This document shows, in pieces, positions 9,153 through 17,207 of a DNA stretch of 64,000 nt (its first letter is position 1; the number at the start of each line of letters is the position of its first letter). The position numbers and the translations under genes were made by a program. The stretch comes from WTXA01 sp964415195 (lineage in GTDB: Bacteria; Bacillota; TC1). The notes under the pieces are model-generated. The model saw only the letters and a list, made by a program, of their open reading frames with translations, had not been told where the DNA came from and did no database searches. Where the stretch lies: contig CAYPYD010000002.1 of the NCBI GenBank assembly GCA_964415195.1, forward strand, positions 62,001 through 126,000. Reading direction: 5' to 3'.

Positions 9153-10067
9153 ATGAAACTTACATTAAATGAACTTGGTTTTTTAAAAACCTTATATAAG
9201 GATGCTAATCAGCTTAGCCTTTTTACTAATATTGAAGGTAAATTAATTGGTGGTGAACAGGAATCATTAGAAAAGAAACTAGTGATTAAAGATGGTGCAG
9301 TTTCTAAAGTATGGGGTAATATATTGGCTCCGGTAGCCAACCCAAAACAATGTACTCGAGTAATATTAAGGGATGGAGACTTTCTCGTTGAGAAATATTC
9401 ATATAGGAATGATTTGGGATTAGCTATGGTTGAGAACAATGGTGATGGCGAATTGCAGCTGACTCTTCCTGAAAGTGTCAAACCTCAATTATTGGAACTA
9501 AGCAAGTGGATAGGAATGTCTAATTTAACAAGTATGGAAATTGATCTTGAATTGACTATTCCGGAAACAGTAGTGATTTTAGCTTTGATTGATTTGGCCA
9601 GACAGTCAATATTTGCTGGCTACTTAAGAGAAAAAGTAGTTGTAAATATCACTAAACAAAATTTAGAAAATCAATTGAATGAACCAGCTGAAAATAGTCT
9701 GGTTAGTATATTCAGATTGAATTATGAAATTCCAGTACCAGCAATTGAAGAGATTGAAAAAATAATTAATTCAATAAAAAATAAGAAAATTCTTGAGATA
9801 AATGATGATGAATACAGTCTTTCTCAGGATCTTGTCGTAATGGCTATGCAGTTCTTGGTTCCTCAAGCAATATTGTTGATGGAAAATCTTGAAATAAGTG
9901 ATAGCGATGAACTATTGGCTAGTAGTTATATGGCCCTAACTGCAGGGGTTAAGGATATTGTGCTTTTTGCATTTGAAGGTGGTTATGTTAAGCTGATGTC
10001 AATGACTAGTATGCAGTTGATGAAGTTAGTTGAAGATTTATTGTTATTTAATAAAGCAATAAATTAA
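9153..10067 (+). CDS. Conserved-looking cytosolic protein, last gene of the envelope locus
   Basis: A 304-residue protein without signal peptide or membrane helix, beginning with MKLTLNELGFLKTLYKDANQ. The first ~130 residues look beta-rich, the rest helical with many acidic residues (EIEKIINSIKNKKILEIND). No family recognised. AAAAGGAG precedes the ATG and the gene lies 21 bases after the large anchored protein, followed by a 16-bp terminator, so it closes that operon. It could serve as a chaperone or cytosolic partner for the anchored protein; this is a guess from position. Confidence 0.6.
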   Translation: MKLTLNELGFLKTLYKDANQLSLFTNIEGKLIGGEQESLEKKLVIKDGAVSKVWGNILAPVANPKQCTRVILRDGDFLVEKYSYRNDLGLAMVENNGDGELQLTLPESVKPQLLELSKWIGMSNLTSMEIDLELTIPETVVILALIDLARQSIFAGYLREKVVVNITKQNLENQLNEPAENSLVSIFRLNYEIPVPAIEEIEKIINSIKNKKILEINDDEYSLSQDLVVMAMQFLVPQAILLMENLEISDSDELLASSYMALTAGVKDIVLFAFEGGYVKLMSMTSMQLMKLVEDLLLFNKAIN

Positions 10068-10110
10068 CAAACTCAAAAAAGCAAAATAATGTAAACTAAC
10101 CTTAAAGTAA

Positions 10111-10150
10111 TAAAGATAAGAACACAATTCTGTGTTCTTATCTTTATTTG
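10111..10150 (+). terminator. Rho-independent terminator closing the envelope operon
   Basis: A perfect 16-bp stem, TAAAGATAAGAACACA (10111-10126) against TGTGTTCTTATCTTTA (10131-10146), with ATTC loop. The tail is weak in T but the stem itself ends in T/A. Confidence 0.8.
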
Positions 10151-10311
10151 TTGAGAATTAATTATTTTAAATTCGAAACATAAGGTTAGTTTCTAAAATT
10201 AGATTTAACATAGAATATATTTATAAAGATATGGTTACTATTTATAATCAATTGAATTTACTATATACTTACTTAGGAGTCAATTTTGTAGATGGACTAA
10301 TGGAGGATATT

Positions 10312-10881
10312 ATGAAGAAAATAGATGCAAGAGGACTAGAGTGTCCAAGACCAGTAATATTAATAAAGAAAGCCATGGAAGAAGTTGATGAGGCTTCAAT
10401 ATTAGTTGATAATGAAGTAGCCAGGGACAATGTTCAACGCTTTGGTCACAATGCAGGATGTAAAGTTACTATTGTAGAAAATGATAATGGTACTGAATTG
10501 TTTTTGAAGAAAGAATCTGAAAAAATAGTTGGAGATGTTGCTGAGGAAGTTGTTGTGCTTATCAAGACCAGTCTTTTTGGTGAAGGAGACCCTATACTTG
10601 GAAATATATTGATGAAGAGTTTCTTGGTTAGTTTATTGGAAAGTGACAAGAAGGTTAAAGCAATGATTCTTATGAATAGTGGTGTTGAGTTAACGACTAG
10701 AAACCTTGAGGCTATTGAGATTCTAAAATCATTTGAAAAAAAGGGTACAGTTATTTATAGCTGTGGTACATGTCTTGATTTTTATGGTTTGAAGGAAGAA
10801 CTGAAGATAGGTCTTATTACAAATATGTATAGTTCAGTAGAGCTTTTAGTTGGTGATGGATATAGGATTATAACTATATAG
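10312..10881 (+). CDS. yedF: YedF-type sulfurtransferase-like protein (selenium metabolism YedF)
   Basis: A 189-residue two-domain protein. Residues 1-70 are a TusA/SirA domain with the active-site CPxP region in DARGLECPRPVILIKKAM; residues about 85-189 are a DsrE-like domain with IYSCGTCLDFYGL near the end. This TusA-DsrE fusion matches the family annotated as selenium metabolism protein YedF, thought to handle persulfide or selenium. The start ATG 10312 has GGAGG five bases upstream; the open frame runs further back without a ribosome site. It stands alone between two terminators. No selD or selA is visible nearby, so a selenium role is not supported by context. Confidence 0.85.
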   Translation: MKKIDARGLECPRPVILIKKAMEEVDEASILVDNEVARDNVQRFGHNAGCKVTIVENDNGTELFLKKESEKIVGDVAEEVVVLIKTSLFGEGDPILGNILMKSFLVSLLESDKKVKAMILMNSGVELTTRNLEAIEILKSFEKKGTVIYSCGTCLDFYGLKEELKIGLITNMYSSVELLVGDGYRIITI

Positions 10882-10898
10882 TTTAATTTTTAATTATA

Positions 10899-10933
10899 GG
10901 GGGAAAACTCTTTTGAGAGTTTTCCCCCTTTTA
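10899..10933 (+). terminator. Rho-independent terminator after yedF
   Basis: A perfect 13-bp stem, GGGGGAAAACTCT (10899-10911) with AGAGTTTTCCCCC (10916-10928), TTTG loop, then T tract. Confidence 0.92.
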
Positions 10934-10952
10934 TATATTAGCTGTTTTCTTG

Positions 10953-10981
10953 TTGACTTAAGGGATAAATAGGGTTAATAT
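10953..10981 (+). promoter_or_regulatory. Sigma-A type promoter of the first arsR unit
   Basis: TTGACT (10953-10958) and TAATAT (10976-10981) with an exact 17-base spacer. It reads into arsR and the ArsP-like permease. Confidence 0.8.
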
Positions 10982-10983
10982 AA

Positions 10984-11007
10984 ACATATACTCATATGGA
11001 TATATGT
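10984..11007 (+). promoter_or_regulatory. Candidate ArsR operator
   Basis: An inverted repeat ACATATA (10984-10990) / TATATGT (11001-11007) around a central CATATG, placed just after the -10 box, where a bound repressor would block transcription. The form (imperfect 12-2-12-like AT palindrome) fits SmtB/ArsR-family operators. Confidence 0.65.
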
Positions 11008-11028
11008 AGTGAAGGAAGGGTATGAAAT

Positions 11029-11403
11029 ATGGATAAACTATCGAATACATTCAAGGTGCTATCTGATGATACCAGATTAAGAATATTAATGCTCCTAAAT
11101 AGGCAGGACTTATGTGTTTGCCAATTGTGTGGGATATTAAATATTTCTCAACCTAGTGTGTCTAAAAATCTTGCTAAATTAAGAGATATGAATATTGTCA
11201 TAGATACCAGGAAGGAGAAATTTATTGAATATTCAATAGTTAGGGATAGTAAGGACAATATCTTTCTTATGAGCATTTTATCTCAACTAAATAATGATCT
11301 TGATAAATATCCTATTCTTTTAAATGATAATCAGAAAATTAAGGACAAGGATCATTTTTTGAATCTTTGTGATAATAAATTAACAAACAAACAAACAAAC
11401 TAA
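11029..11403 (+). CDS. arsR: ArsR/SmtB family metalloregulator
   Basis: A 124-residue winged-helix repressor that releases DNA when it binds As(III) or a soft metal. The helix-turn-helix is in CQLCGILNISQPSVSKNLAKL, and a Cys-Val-Cys pair in RQDLCVCQLCGIL is the classical As(III)/Cd site of the alpha-3 type. GGAAGGG precedes the ATG. It is the first gene of a unit with a DUF318 permease and a small thioredoxin. The C-terminus (about the last six residues) is encoded by a 4-base tandem repeat, so its tail may vary between strains. Confidence 0.88.
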   Translation: MDKLSNTFKVLSDDTRLRILMLLNRQDLCVCQLCGILNISQPSVSKNLAKLRDMNIVIDTRKEKFIEYSIVRDSKDNIFLMSILSQLNNDLDKYPILLNDNQKIKDKDHFLNLCDNKLTNKQTN

Positions 11404-11415
11404 CTAACTAACTAA
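11382..11415 (+). repeat. Tetranucleotide microsatellite at the arsR 3' end
   Basis: About five units of AAAC (11382-11400) run straight into three to four units of TAAC (11401-11415). The repeat covers the last codons and stop of arsR and ends just before the permease ribosome binding site. Repeats of this kind can change length by slippage; a change would alter the ArsR tail and the gap to the permease. Confidence 0.85.
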
Positions 11416-11431
11416 TGAAAGGTGATGTCTT

Positions 11432-12436
11432 ATGATTATATTTGAATGGTTAAATGATCAATTGCTAAAGATGCAATGGTTATATGATCTTGTACAGCTT
11501 CTTGTTGAAAAAGTTTTTGGACTGGATATGGAGAGTAGAATAGGAGGCAGTATACATTTCTTTATATATGATGTAATTAAAATATTTATTCTTTTAGGAT
11601 TTTTAATTTTTTTAGTATCCTATATACAAAGTTTCTTTCCACCTGAAAGAACTAAGAAAATATTAGGAAACTATACTGGAATATCGGCTAATATTCTTGG
11701 TGCCTTGTTGGGTACTATTACTCCTTTTTGTTCTTGTTCGTCTATTCCCTTATTTATAGGGTTTACTAGTGCAGGACTTCCTCTTGGAGTTACTTTTTCC
11801 TTCTTAATATCTTCTCCTTTTGTAGATTTGGCTTCGGTTATATTGTTAGCGAGTATTTTCAACTGGAAGATAGCTATTGCTTATGTGGTGGTAGGGTTGG
11901 TACTGGCTGTTATTGGTGGTACTATCATAGGTAAATCGAAACTTGAAAAGTATGTGGAACCTTTTGTTTATAGTAATAAGTTGGTTGATTTGGAAGAAGA
12001 AAAATTAACTAAAAGAGATCGACTAAAATACGCTGGTGAACAAGTGTTGGATATTGTAAAAAAGGTTTGGTTATATATTTTAATAGGCGTCGGTATTGGT
12101 GCTGCGATTCATAACTGGATTCCTCAAGATATTATATCTAGTGTACTTGGTCAGGATAAGTGGTATTCAGTTCTTATTGCTACAGGGGTTGGTATTCCAA
12201 TGTATGCTGATATTTTTGGAACTCTACCTATAGCTGAGGCTTTAGTTGGTAAGGGAGTTGGCATTGGTACAGTTTTAGCCTTTATGATGGGTGTAACCGC
12301 ATTGTCATTACCATCTTTGATAATGTTAAAAAGAGTAGTAAAACCTAAATTATTAGGTATCTTCTTTGCTATTGTTTCTGTGGGTATTGTTATTATTGGT
12401 TACTTATTTAATGCTTTTGCATATTTGTTTATTTAG
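11432..12436 (+). CDS. DUF318/ArsP-like permease
   Basis: A 334-residue permease with about eight to nine membrane helices of the DUF318 (UPF0718) family, which includes ArsP, an exporter of trivalent organoarsenicals. The family Cys cluster is visible as ITPFCSCSSIPLF, followed by SAGLPLGVTFSFLISSP. A mirrored repeat TGVGIPMYADIFGTLPIAE lies in the second half. AAAGGTGAT precedes the ATG. Sitting between arsR and a small thioredoxin supports a role in arsenical or metalloid export, but some homologues have other substrates. Confidence 0.85.
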   Translation: MIIFEWLNDQLLKMQWLYDLVQLLVEKVFGLDMESRIGGSIHFFIYDVIKIFILLGFLIFLVSYIQSFFPPERTKKILGNYTGISANILGALLGTITPFCSCSSIPLFIGFTSAGLPLGVTFSFLISSPFVDLASVILLASIFNWKIAIAYVVVGLVLAVIGGTIIGKSKLEKYVEPFVYSNKLVDLEEEKLTKRDRLKYAGEQVLDIVKKVWLYILIGVGIGAAIHNWIPQDIISSVLGQDKWYSVLIATGVGIPMYADIFGTLPIAEALVGKGVGIGTVLAFMMGVTALSLPSLIMLKRVVKPKLLGIFFAIVSVGIVIIGYLFNAFAYLFI

Positions 12437-12453
12437 AAAGGAAGGTTTTTAAA

Positions 12454-12684
12454 ATGGTTATTAAAGTTTTAGGTACAGGTTGTCCAAGTTGTAAGAAACT
12501 AGAAGCTAATGTTAGAACAGCTGTTAGTGAAGCAGGTGTTGAGGCTAGTGTAGAAAAGGTTGAAGATCTTCAAAAAATTATGGAGTATGGTGTGATGTCA
12601 ACTCCTGCCTTAGTCATTGATGAAAAAGTAGTAGCCAAAGGTAAAGTTTTATCTGTTGGGGATATTAAAAAGTTTTTGGTTTAG
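12454..12684 (+). CDS. Small thioredoxin-fold protein (MTH895-like)
   Basis: A 76-residue thioredoxin-fold protein with the redox motif GCPSCKKLE at residues 8-16 and cis-Pro in STPALVI. Short length and lack of the usual flanking helices match the 'redox-active disulfide protein' group often encoded after DUF318 permeases. AAAGGAAGG precedes the ATG; 17 bases separate it from the permease. It may reduce the permease's Cys cluster or help present thiol-bound arsenicals; this is inferred from context. Confidence 0.85.
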   Translation: MVIKVLGTGCPSCKKLEANVRTAVSEAGVEASVEKVEDLQKIMEYGVMSTPALVIDEKVVAKGKVLSVGDIKKFLV

Positions 12685-12698
12685 ATTATTAGAAGCAA

Positions 12699-12738
12699 AA
12701 ATGGAGTAAAGGTAGTTTTACCTTTACTCCATTTCTAT
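12699..12738 (+). terminator. Hairpin terminator after the first arsenic unit
   Basis: Perfect 16-bp stem AAATGGAGTAAAGGTA (12699-12714) / TACCTTTACTCCATTT (12719-12734), GTTT loop. The T tract is short, so termination may be partial. Confidence 0.7.
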
Positions 12739-12762
12739 TATATTAAAGAATATATTTATATA

Positions 12763-12791
12763 TTGACAGATATTAATAGAGTTGTTAATAT
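12763..12791 (+). promoter_or_regulatory. Sigma-A type promoter of the second arsR unit
   Basis: TTGACA (12763-12768) and TAATAT (12786-12791) with a 17-base spacer. Confidence 0.82.
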
Positions 12792-12802
12792 TAACTTATA
12801 TG

Positions 12803-12841
12803 ATATCGAAAGATATCGATAACATTGATTTATTTCGATAT
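12803..12841 (+). promoter_or_regulatory. Candidate second ArsR operator with repeated ATATCGA
   Basis: ATATCGA occurs at 12803-12809 and 12813-12819 (10-base period), with a further CGATAT at 12836-12841, all between the -10 box and the arsR start. This differs from the first unit's operator, suggesting two regulators with different DNA targets. Confidence 0.55.
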
Positions 12842-12863
12842 TATGGGAGGTGCAAAGATAATT

Positions 12864-13172
12864 ATGGAATACTCATATGCAGAATTTATACCAATACTTA
12901 AAGCTATATCAGATGAAACAAGGCTAAAAATCATAGATATGCTATCTTGTGAAGAAATGTGTGCTAATGATATATTAGATGAATTCAAGATCTCCCAGTC
13001 AACCCTAAGCTATCATATGAAAATATTATCTGATGCAGGAATAGTAATAGCTGTTAGAGAAGGTGCCTGGATGAGATACAACTTAAATATTGAAAAGGCA
13101 GAGGGCTTGATTAGTTTTATTGAATATATCACTAGTGATAAAGAAAATTGTATTTGTAAGAAAAAAAGATGA
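12864..13172 (+). CDS. arsR: ArsR family arsenic-responsive repressor
   Basis: A 102-residue winged-helix repressor. DEFKISQSTLSYHMKILSDAG is the helix-turn-helix region; the vicinal Cys site differs from the first copy, with Cys in LSCEEMCANDIL and a C-terminal NCICKKKR that could provide As(III) ligands. ATG 12864 is chosen, with GGGAGGTG upstream; an earlier TTG (12825) has no ribosome site. It leads acr3 and arsC. Two ArsR proteins in adjacent units suggest separate induction, for example inorganic versus organic arsenic. Confidence 0.87.
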   Translation: MEYSYAEFIPILKAISDETRLKIIDMLSCEEMCANDILDEFKISQSTLSYHMKILSDAGIVIAVREGAWMRYNLNIEKAEGLISFIEYITSDKENCICKKKR

Positions 13173-13193
13173 ATATAGATAAGGAGTTGTAAT

Positions 13194-14240
13194 ATGGCTA
13201 AGAATAAAGGCATTAGTTTTTTTGAAAAGTATCTGACTATATGGGTGCTTGGTTGTATGGGGGCAGGGATTTTAATAGGTCAATATTTTGGTTTCATACC
13301 AGATTTTCTTGAACAATTCACTTATGCGGAAGTATCTATACCAATAGCTGTCTTAATATGGTTGATGATATACCCTATGATGTTAAAGATAGATTTTAAA
13401 TCTATTAAAAACGTTGGCAAGAACCCACAGGGATTATTAATATCTTGTGGTACCAGTTGGCTTATTAAACCATTTTTAATGTTCGGTCTGGCATCATTGT
13501 TTTTCTTAGTAGTATTCAAGGGTTTCATTGATCCGGAATTAGGAAGAATGTATGTTGCGGGTGCGGTATTATTAGGAGCTGCTCCATGTACAGCTATGGT
13601 TTTCGTCTGGAGTAATTTAACTAAAGGTAATCCTGCCTACACTCTAGTTCAGGTTGCTGTAAATGATCTTTTAGTATTAGTTTTATTTGTACCAATTGTT
13701 ACTATTTTGTTAGGTATAACCAATATATTTGTTCCATGGGATACATTATTTTTGTCAATTATTCTTTTTGTAGTAATCCCATTAGTTGCAGGAGCATTAA
13801 CTCGTAAGTATATGATTGAAAAGAAGGGTCTAGAGTATTTTACAAAAACCTTTATTCCTAAATTTGATAATATAACTATTGTGGGCTTATTATTAACACT
13901 TATAATTATATTCTCCTTCCAAGGTGAGGCAATATTAAATAGTCCTTGGCATGTAGCAATGATTGCAGTTCCTTTAATACTCCAAAATTTACTAACTTTC
14001 GCTTTTGCTTATTTTGTTAGTTGGAAAGCTAAGCAACCTCATTGCATTGCAGCTCCAGCAGGTTTGATTGGAGCATCTGATTTCTTTGAATTGTCTGTAG
14101 CTGTAGCTATTACTTTGTTTGGTGTAAATTCACCTGTAGTTCTAGTTACTACAGTTGGAGTTTTAACCGAGGTTCCAGTAATGCTGATGTTAGTAGCTTT
14201 TGTTAATAGAACGAAAGGCTGGTTTGACAAGGATGAATAA
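13194..14240 (+). CDS. acr3: Acr3 family arsenite efflux pump
   Basis: A 348-residue, ten-helix As(OH)3 efflux permease. The Acr3 signature is clear: GAAPCTAMVFVWSNLTKG with the essential Cys of helix 4, followed by NPAYTLVQVAVNDLLVL, and the second repeat IGASDFFELSVAVAI near the C-terminus. AAGGAG precedes the ATG. arsC overlaps its end by 8 bases, so the pair is translationally coupled: arsenate is reduced, then arsenite is pumped out. Confidence 0.95.
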   Translation: MAKNKGISFFEKYLTIWVLGCMGAGILIGQYFGFIPDFLEQFTYAEVSIPIAVLIWLMIYPMMLKIDFKSIKNVGKNPQGLLISCGTSWLIKPFLMFGLASLFFLVVFKGFIDPELGRMYVAGAVLLGAAPCTAMVFVWSNLTKGNPAYTLVQVAVNDLLVLVLFVPIVTILLGITNIFVPWDTLFLSIILFVVIPLVAGALTRKYMIEKKGLEYFTKTFIPKFDNITIVGLLLTLIIIFSFQGEAILNSPWHVAMIAVPLILQNLLTFAFAYFVSWKAKQPHCIAAPAGLIGASDFFELSVAVAITLFGVNSPVVLVTTVGVLTEVPVMLMLVAFVNRTKGWFDKDE

Positions 14241-14634
14241 CTTGAAGAAGGTTGCTTTTATATGTGTTCATAACTCTTGTAGATCACAGATTGCTGAAGC
14301 CTTAGGTAAATTGTTGGCTAATGATGTTTTTGAGAGTTATTCAGCTGGTACTGAAGTAAAGGATAAGATTAATCAGGATGCTGTTAGATTGATGAAAGAA
14401 ATTTATGGTATAGATATGGAGAAGGATCAGTACTCTAAACTTATAGCTGATATACCAAAAGTTGATGTTGTTGTTACTATGGGTTGTAATGTTCAGTGTC
14501 CATATATGCCAAGCGAGATGAGAATGGATTGGGGCTTAGATGATCCAAGTGGTAAAAGTGATGATGAGTTTAGAAAGTTAATAGATGATATTGAATTAAA
14601 AATTAAGCTATTAGCAGAAGAACTGAAAAAATAG
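14233..14634 (+). CDS. arsC: Arsenate reductase, thioredoxin-coupled LMW-phosphatase type
   Basis: A 133-residue cytoplasmic enzyme that reduces arsenate to arsenite. The CX5R catalytic loop is CVHNSCR (about residues 10-16), and the two resolving cysteines lie in MGCNVQCPYMP, as in the pI258-type ArsC that passes electrons to thioredoxin. ATG 14233 overlaps the end of acr3; the frame extends 11 codons further back within acr3 but without a better start. Closed by a strong terminator. The small thioredoxin-like protein upstream is not the likely electron donor given its size, but cannot be excluded. Confidence 0.94.
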   Translation: MNNLKKVAFICVHNSCRSQIAEALGKLLANDVFESYSAGTEVKDKINQDAVRLMKEIYGIDMEKDQYSKLIADIPKVDVVVTMGCNVQCPYMPSEMRMDWGLDDPSGKSDDEFRKLIDDIELKIKLLAEELKK

Positions 14635-14654
14635 AAGTATTTTATTAATAACGT

Positions 14655-14688
14655 AAAAGAGCCCTTGAAATTCAAGGGCTCTTTTTTA
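14655..14688 (+). terminator. Rho-independent terminator after arsC
   Basis: Stem AAAAGAGCCCTTGA with TCAAGGGCTCTTTT, three-base loop, six or more T. Ends the arsenic island. Confidence 0.92.
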
Positions 14689-14823
14689 TAGGGACGTTTC
14701 TCAGTATGGGGAACTATAATGAACAGTTCAATGGATATTGAATCTGTTATTATCATTGATGTTGTATAAAATATTATCATAATTATATATTCCATACAAT
14801 AGAGAAATTAAACAATCTGTTTA

Positions 14824-14852
14824 TTGTAGCTATTTATTCAAAGTGATATAAT
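14824..14852 (+). promoter_or_regulatory. Probable promoter of the ABC exporter
   Basis: TTGTAG (14824-14829), 17-base spacer, TATAAT (14847-14852). Confidence 0.55.
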
Positions 14853-14885
14853 TTAATCAACTTTTAATAAAGAGGAAGTGATCAA

Positions 14886-15800
14886 ATGACTGAGATAATT
14901 ACAGTAGAGAATTTAGTAAAATCCTATGGACCAGTTGAAGCAGTAAAAAATATAAGTTTTAAAGTGGAACAAGGCAAGTTGTTTGCTTTTCTAGGACCTA
15001 ATGGAGCAGGTAAATCAACAACAATAGATATAATAAGCACGCTACTGAAGGAAGATTCTGGAAAAGTTATGATTAAGGGAAATGTTGTTGGTATCGACGA
15101 CGATAAGATTAGAAGTCTTATAGGAGTAGTGTTTCAAGATAGTCTATTGGATAATTTACTAACCGTCAGAGAAAACCTACTCGTTCGAGGAAGTTTTTAT
15201 GGATTAAGTAAAAAGGAACTAGACAAGGCCATTGAAAAGTCAACCAAGGCTTGTGGTGTTTTAGAATTTCTTGACCGTCCCTATGGTAAGCTATCAGGAG
15301 GACAAAAACGAAGAAGCGACATAGCCAGAGCTTTGATTAATACTCCTGAAATCCTATTTTTAGATGAACCTACAACTGGATTGGATCCACAAACAAGAAG
15401 TAATATCTGGAAAACAATCAAGGAAATGCAAGCTGAAACAGGGATGACAGTATTCCTTACAACCCATTATATGGAAGAAGCTGCTGAAGCAGATTATGTG
15501 ATTATCATAGACAATGGTCAACTAGTAGCCAGTGGAACACCTTCCCAATTAAGAGACAAATATTCTAAAGATCGTTTAATAATAACTGCAAAAGATATAA
15601 ATATCTTAAAGTCTAGAGTTGAAGCAGAAGGCTACAATCATGTAGTATTGGCTGACACTATAATTTTTGAAATAACTTCAACCTTCGAGGCAATTCCTTT
15701 GATTGAAAAGTTTAGAGACAACTTGAACAGTTTCGAAGTATTGAAAGGAACTATGGATGATGCTTTTATAAATATAACTGGAAAGGAAATAAGAGAATGA
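14886..15800 (+). CDS. ABC exporter ATP-binding protein (DrrA-like)
   Basis: A 304-residue ATPase for an ABC-2 type exporter. Walker A is GPNGAGKST, the signature LSGGQKRR, Walker B ILFLDEPTTGLDP and the switch His in TTHYMEEA. After about residue 225 it has the C-terminal extension common in drug- and polysaccharide-exporter ATPases of the DrrA/CcmA type. The permease overlaps its stop by 4 bases. Substrate unknown. The 5' end of the gene is notably A-rich on the coding strand compared with the T-rich permease that follows. Confidence 0.92.
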   Translation: MTEIITVENLVKSYGPVEAVKNISFKVEQGKLFAFLGPNGAGKSTTIDIISTLLKEDSGKVMIKGNVVGIDDDKIRSLIGVVFQDSLLDNLLTVRENLLVRGSFYGLSKKELDKAIEKSTKACGVLEFLDRPYGKLSGGQKRRSDIARALINTPEILFLDEPTTGLDPQTRSNIWKTIKEMQAETGMTVFLTTHYMEEAAEADYVIIIDNGQLVASGTPSQLRDKYSKDRLIITAKDINILKSRVEAEGYNHVVLADTIIFEITSTFEAIPLIEKFRDNLNSFEVLKGTMDDAFINITGKEIRE

Positions 15801-16657
15801 AACAATTAATATTACGAAATCTCAAAATATTCTTTAGAGATAGAAGTGCTGTTTTCTTTTCTTTGCTTGCTGTTTTTATTATTATCGGCTTATATATTTT
15901 ATTCCTTGGAGACATGTTAGCTTCTGGTCTTAAGGATATACCAGGCAGCAGGTTTTTAATGGATAGTTGGATAATGGGAGGATTGTTATCTGTAACTTCA
16001 ATTACAACTACCCTTGGCGCTTTTGGTATTATGGTTGATGATCAATACAAAAAAATCATTAAGGATTTTTACTGCTCTCCAGTTAGTAGGGCTAAGTTGA
16101 TTGGTGGCTATTTAATAAGCACTTTTATTATTGGTTTCATTATTTCTATGCTAGCCTTTGTTTTATGTGAAGGTTATATAGTTATGAATGGTGGCAGAAT
16201 TCTTCCACTAATAAATATCTTGAAAATTATAGGATTAATTATTTTAACAACTTTAACTAGTAGTTCGTTGGTAGCGTTTCTGGTGACTTTCTTTAAGAGT
16301 CAAAATGCTTTTACATCCTTTAGTACTATTATAGGTACTTTAATTGGATTTTTAACAGGTATTTATGTACCAATGGGTTCTTTACCAGATTCAGTACAGT
16401 TTGTTATTAAAATATTTCCTATTTCCCATGCTGCTGCTTTATTTAGACAGGTTTTCATGGAGATACCTATGAAAGAGTCCTTTGCTGATGTACCAATTGA
16501 AATCTTTAAGGATTTCAAAGTAACTTTAGGAGTAGTTTTTACATCTGGTGATGGATTTATAGGTGTATCAACTCATATAATAGTACTTGCTGCCTCATTT
16601 ATTTTCTTTCTTATATTAGCAATCTGGAGATTTCGACTTAGAAAGAATACTTTATAA
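15797..16657 (+). CDS. ABC-2 type exporter permease
   Basis: A 286-residue permease with six membrane helices; N-terminal KIFFRDRSAVFFSLLAV is the usual amphipathic lead of ABC-2 permeases, and GIYVPMGSLPDSVQFVIKIFP is the conserved region before helix 5/6. It pairs with the ATPase upstream through an ATGA overlap. Its stop codon directly abuts the stop codon of the opposing phosphatidyltransferase gene, with no terminator hairpin between. Confidence 0.9.
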   Translation: MKQLILRNLKIFFRDRSAVFFSLLAVFIIIGLYILFLGDMLASGLKDIPGSRFLMDSWIMGGLLSVTSITTTLGAFGIMVDDQYKKIIKDFYCSPVSRAKLIGGYLISTFIIGFIISMLAFVLCEGYIVMNGGRILPLINILKIIGLIILTTLTSSSLVAFLVTFFKSQNAFTSFSTIIGTLIGFLTGIYVPMGSLPDSVQFVIKIFPISHAAALFRQVFMEIPMKESFADVPIEIFKDFKVTLGVVFTSGDGFIGVSTHIIVLAASFIFFLILAIWRFRLRKNTL

Positions 16658-17188
16658 TCATTTAAAGAAGATACCTCTTTTATTAAGGTTTAATTTCTTT
16701 TCCCTTAGGTTAAGATATAGATCCTCCATAGCTGAGAAAGTAGCTATGGTTAACAGTATAATCAGAGTAATATTTATATCTAAAACAATAAGTAATAAAG
16801 GTGATATAAAAAGTGTAAGACCTGTGGCTTTATTCAAATAGGTATGTAGAAAGGCCAGTTGCTTGAATCTTATCCAACCGACAATTTGTGAGAGCAGTCT
16901 AATTATGACTATAAATCCCATCAATATTAGTGACCAGGTTGGGAAAACTATGACTGGTATTATAGAATATAAAATAACAGCAATAAATATGAAATCTGCA
17001 AGTCCATCTAGGTTAGCTCCTAGTTTGCTTGTGGATTTTGTTTTTCTAGCAATATAGCCATCAAGTATATCGCTTAATCCACATAAAACATAGAGGATTA
17101 AGAACAAAGTAGTTAATGGAATTGTTGTTAGAATAATTATTGATAAAATTATTCTAATTACTGTAATTATATTAGGAATATATTTCAT
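16658..17188 (-). CDS. CDP-alcohol phosphatidyltransferase family protein
   Basis: A 176-residue membrane enzyme of phospholipid synthesis. The family motif DxxDGxxAR(x)8GxxxDxxxD is complete: DILDGYIARKT followed by GANLDGLADFIF, giving all four metal-binding Asp. The size and motif suit a phosphatidylglycerophosphate synthase-like (PgsA) or related enzyme, but the alcohol substrate cannot be told. GGAGTG precedes the ATG. It lies 19 bases after the HD protein gene on the same strand, a probable two-gene operon. Confidence 0.87.
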   Translation of the reverse strand: MKYIPNIITVIRIILSIIILTTIPLTTLFLILYVLCGLSDILDGYIARKTKSTSKLGANLDGLADFIFIAVILYSIIPVIVFPTWSLILMGFIVIIRLLSQIVGWIRFKQLAFLHTYLNKATGLTLFISPLLLIVLDINITLIILLTIATFSAMEDLYLNLREKKLNLNKRGIFFK

Positions 17189-17207
17189 TTATATCACTCC
17201 TATAAGA

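Noticed and set aside
14686..14823. Remnant of a GGGACG-type repeat element after arsC
   Set aside because: GGGACGTTTCTCA resembles dispersed repeats in some Clostridia, but a single partial copy here cannot be shown to be mobile.
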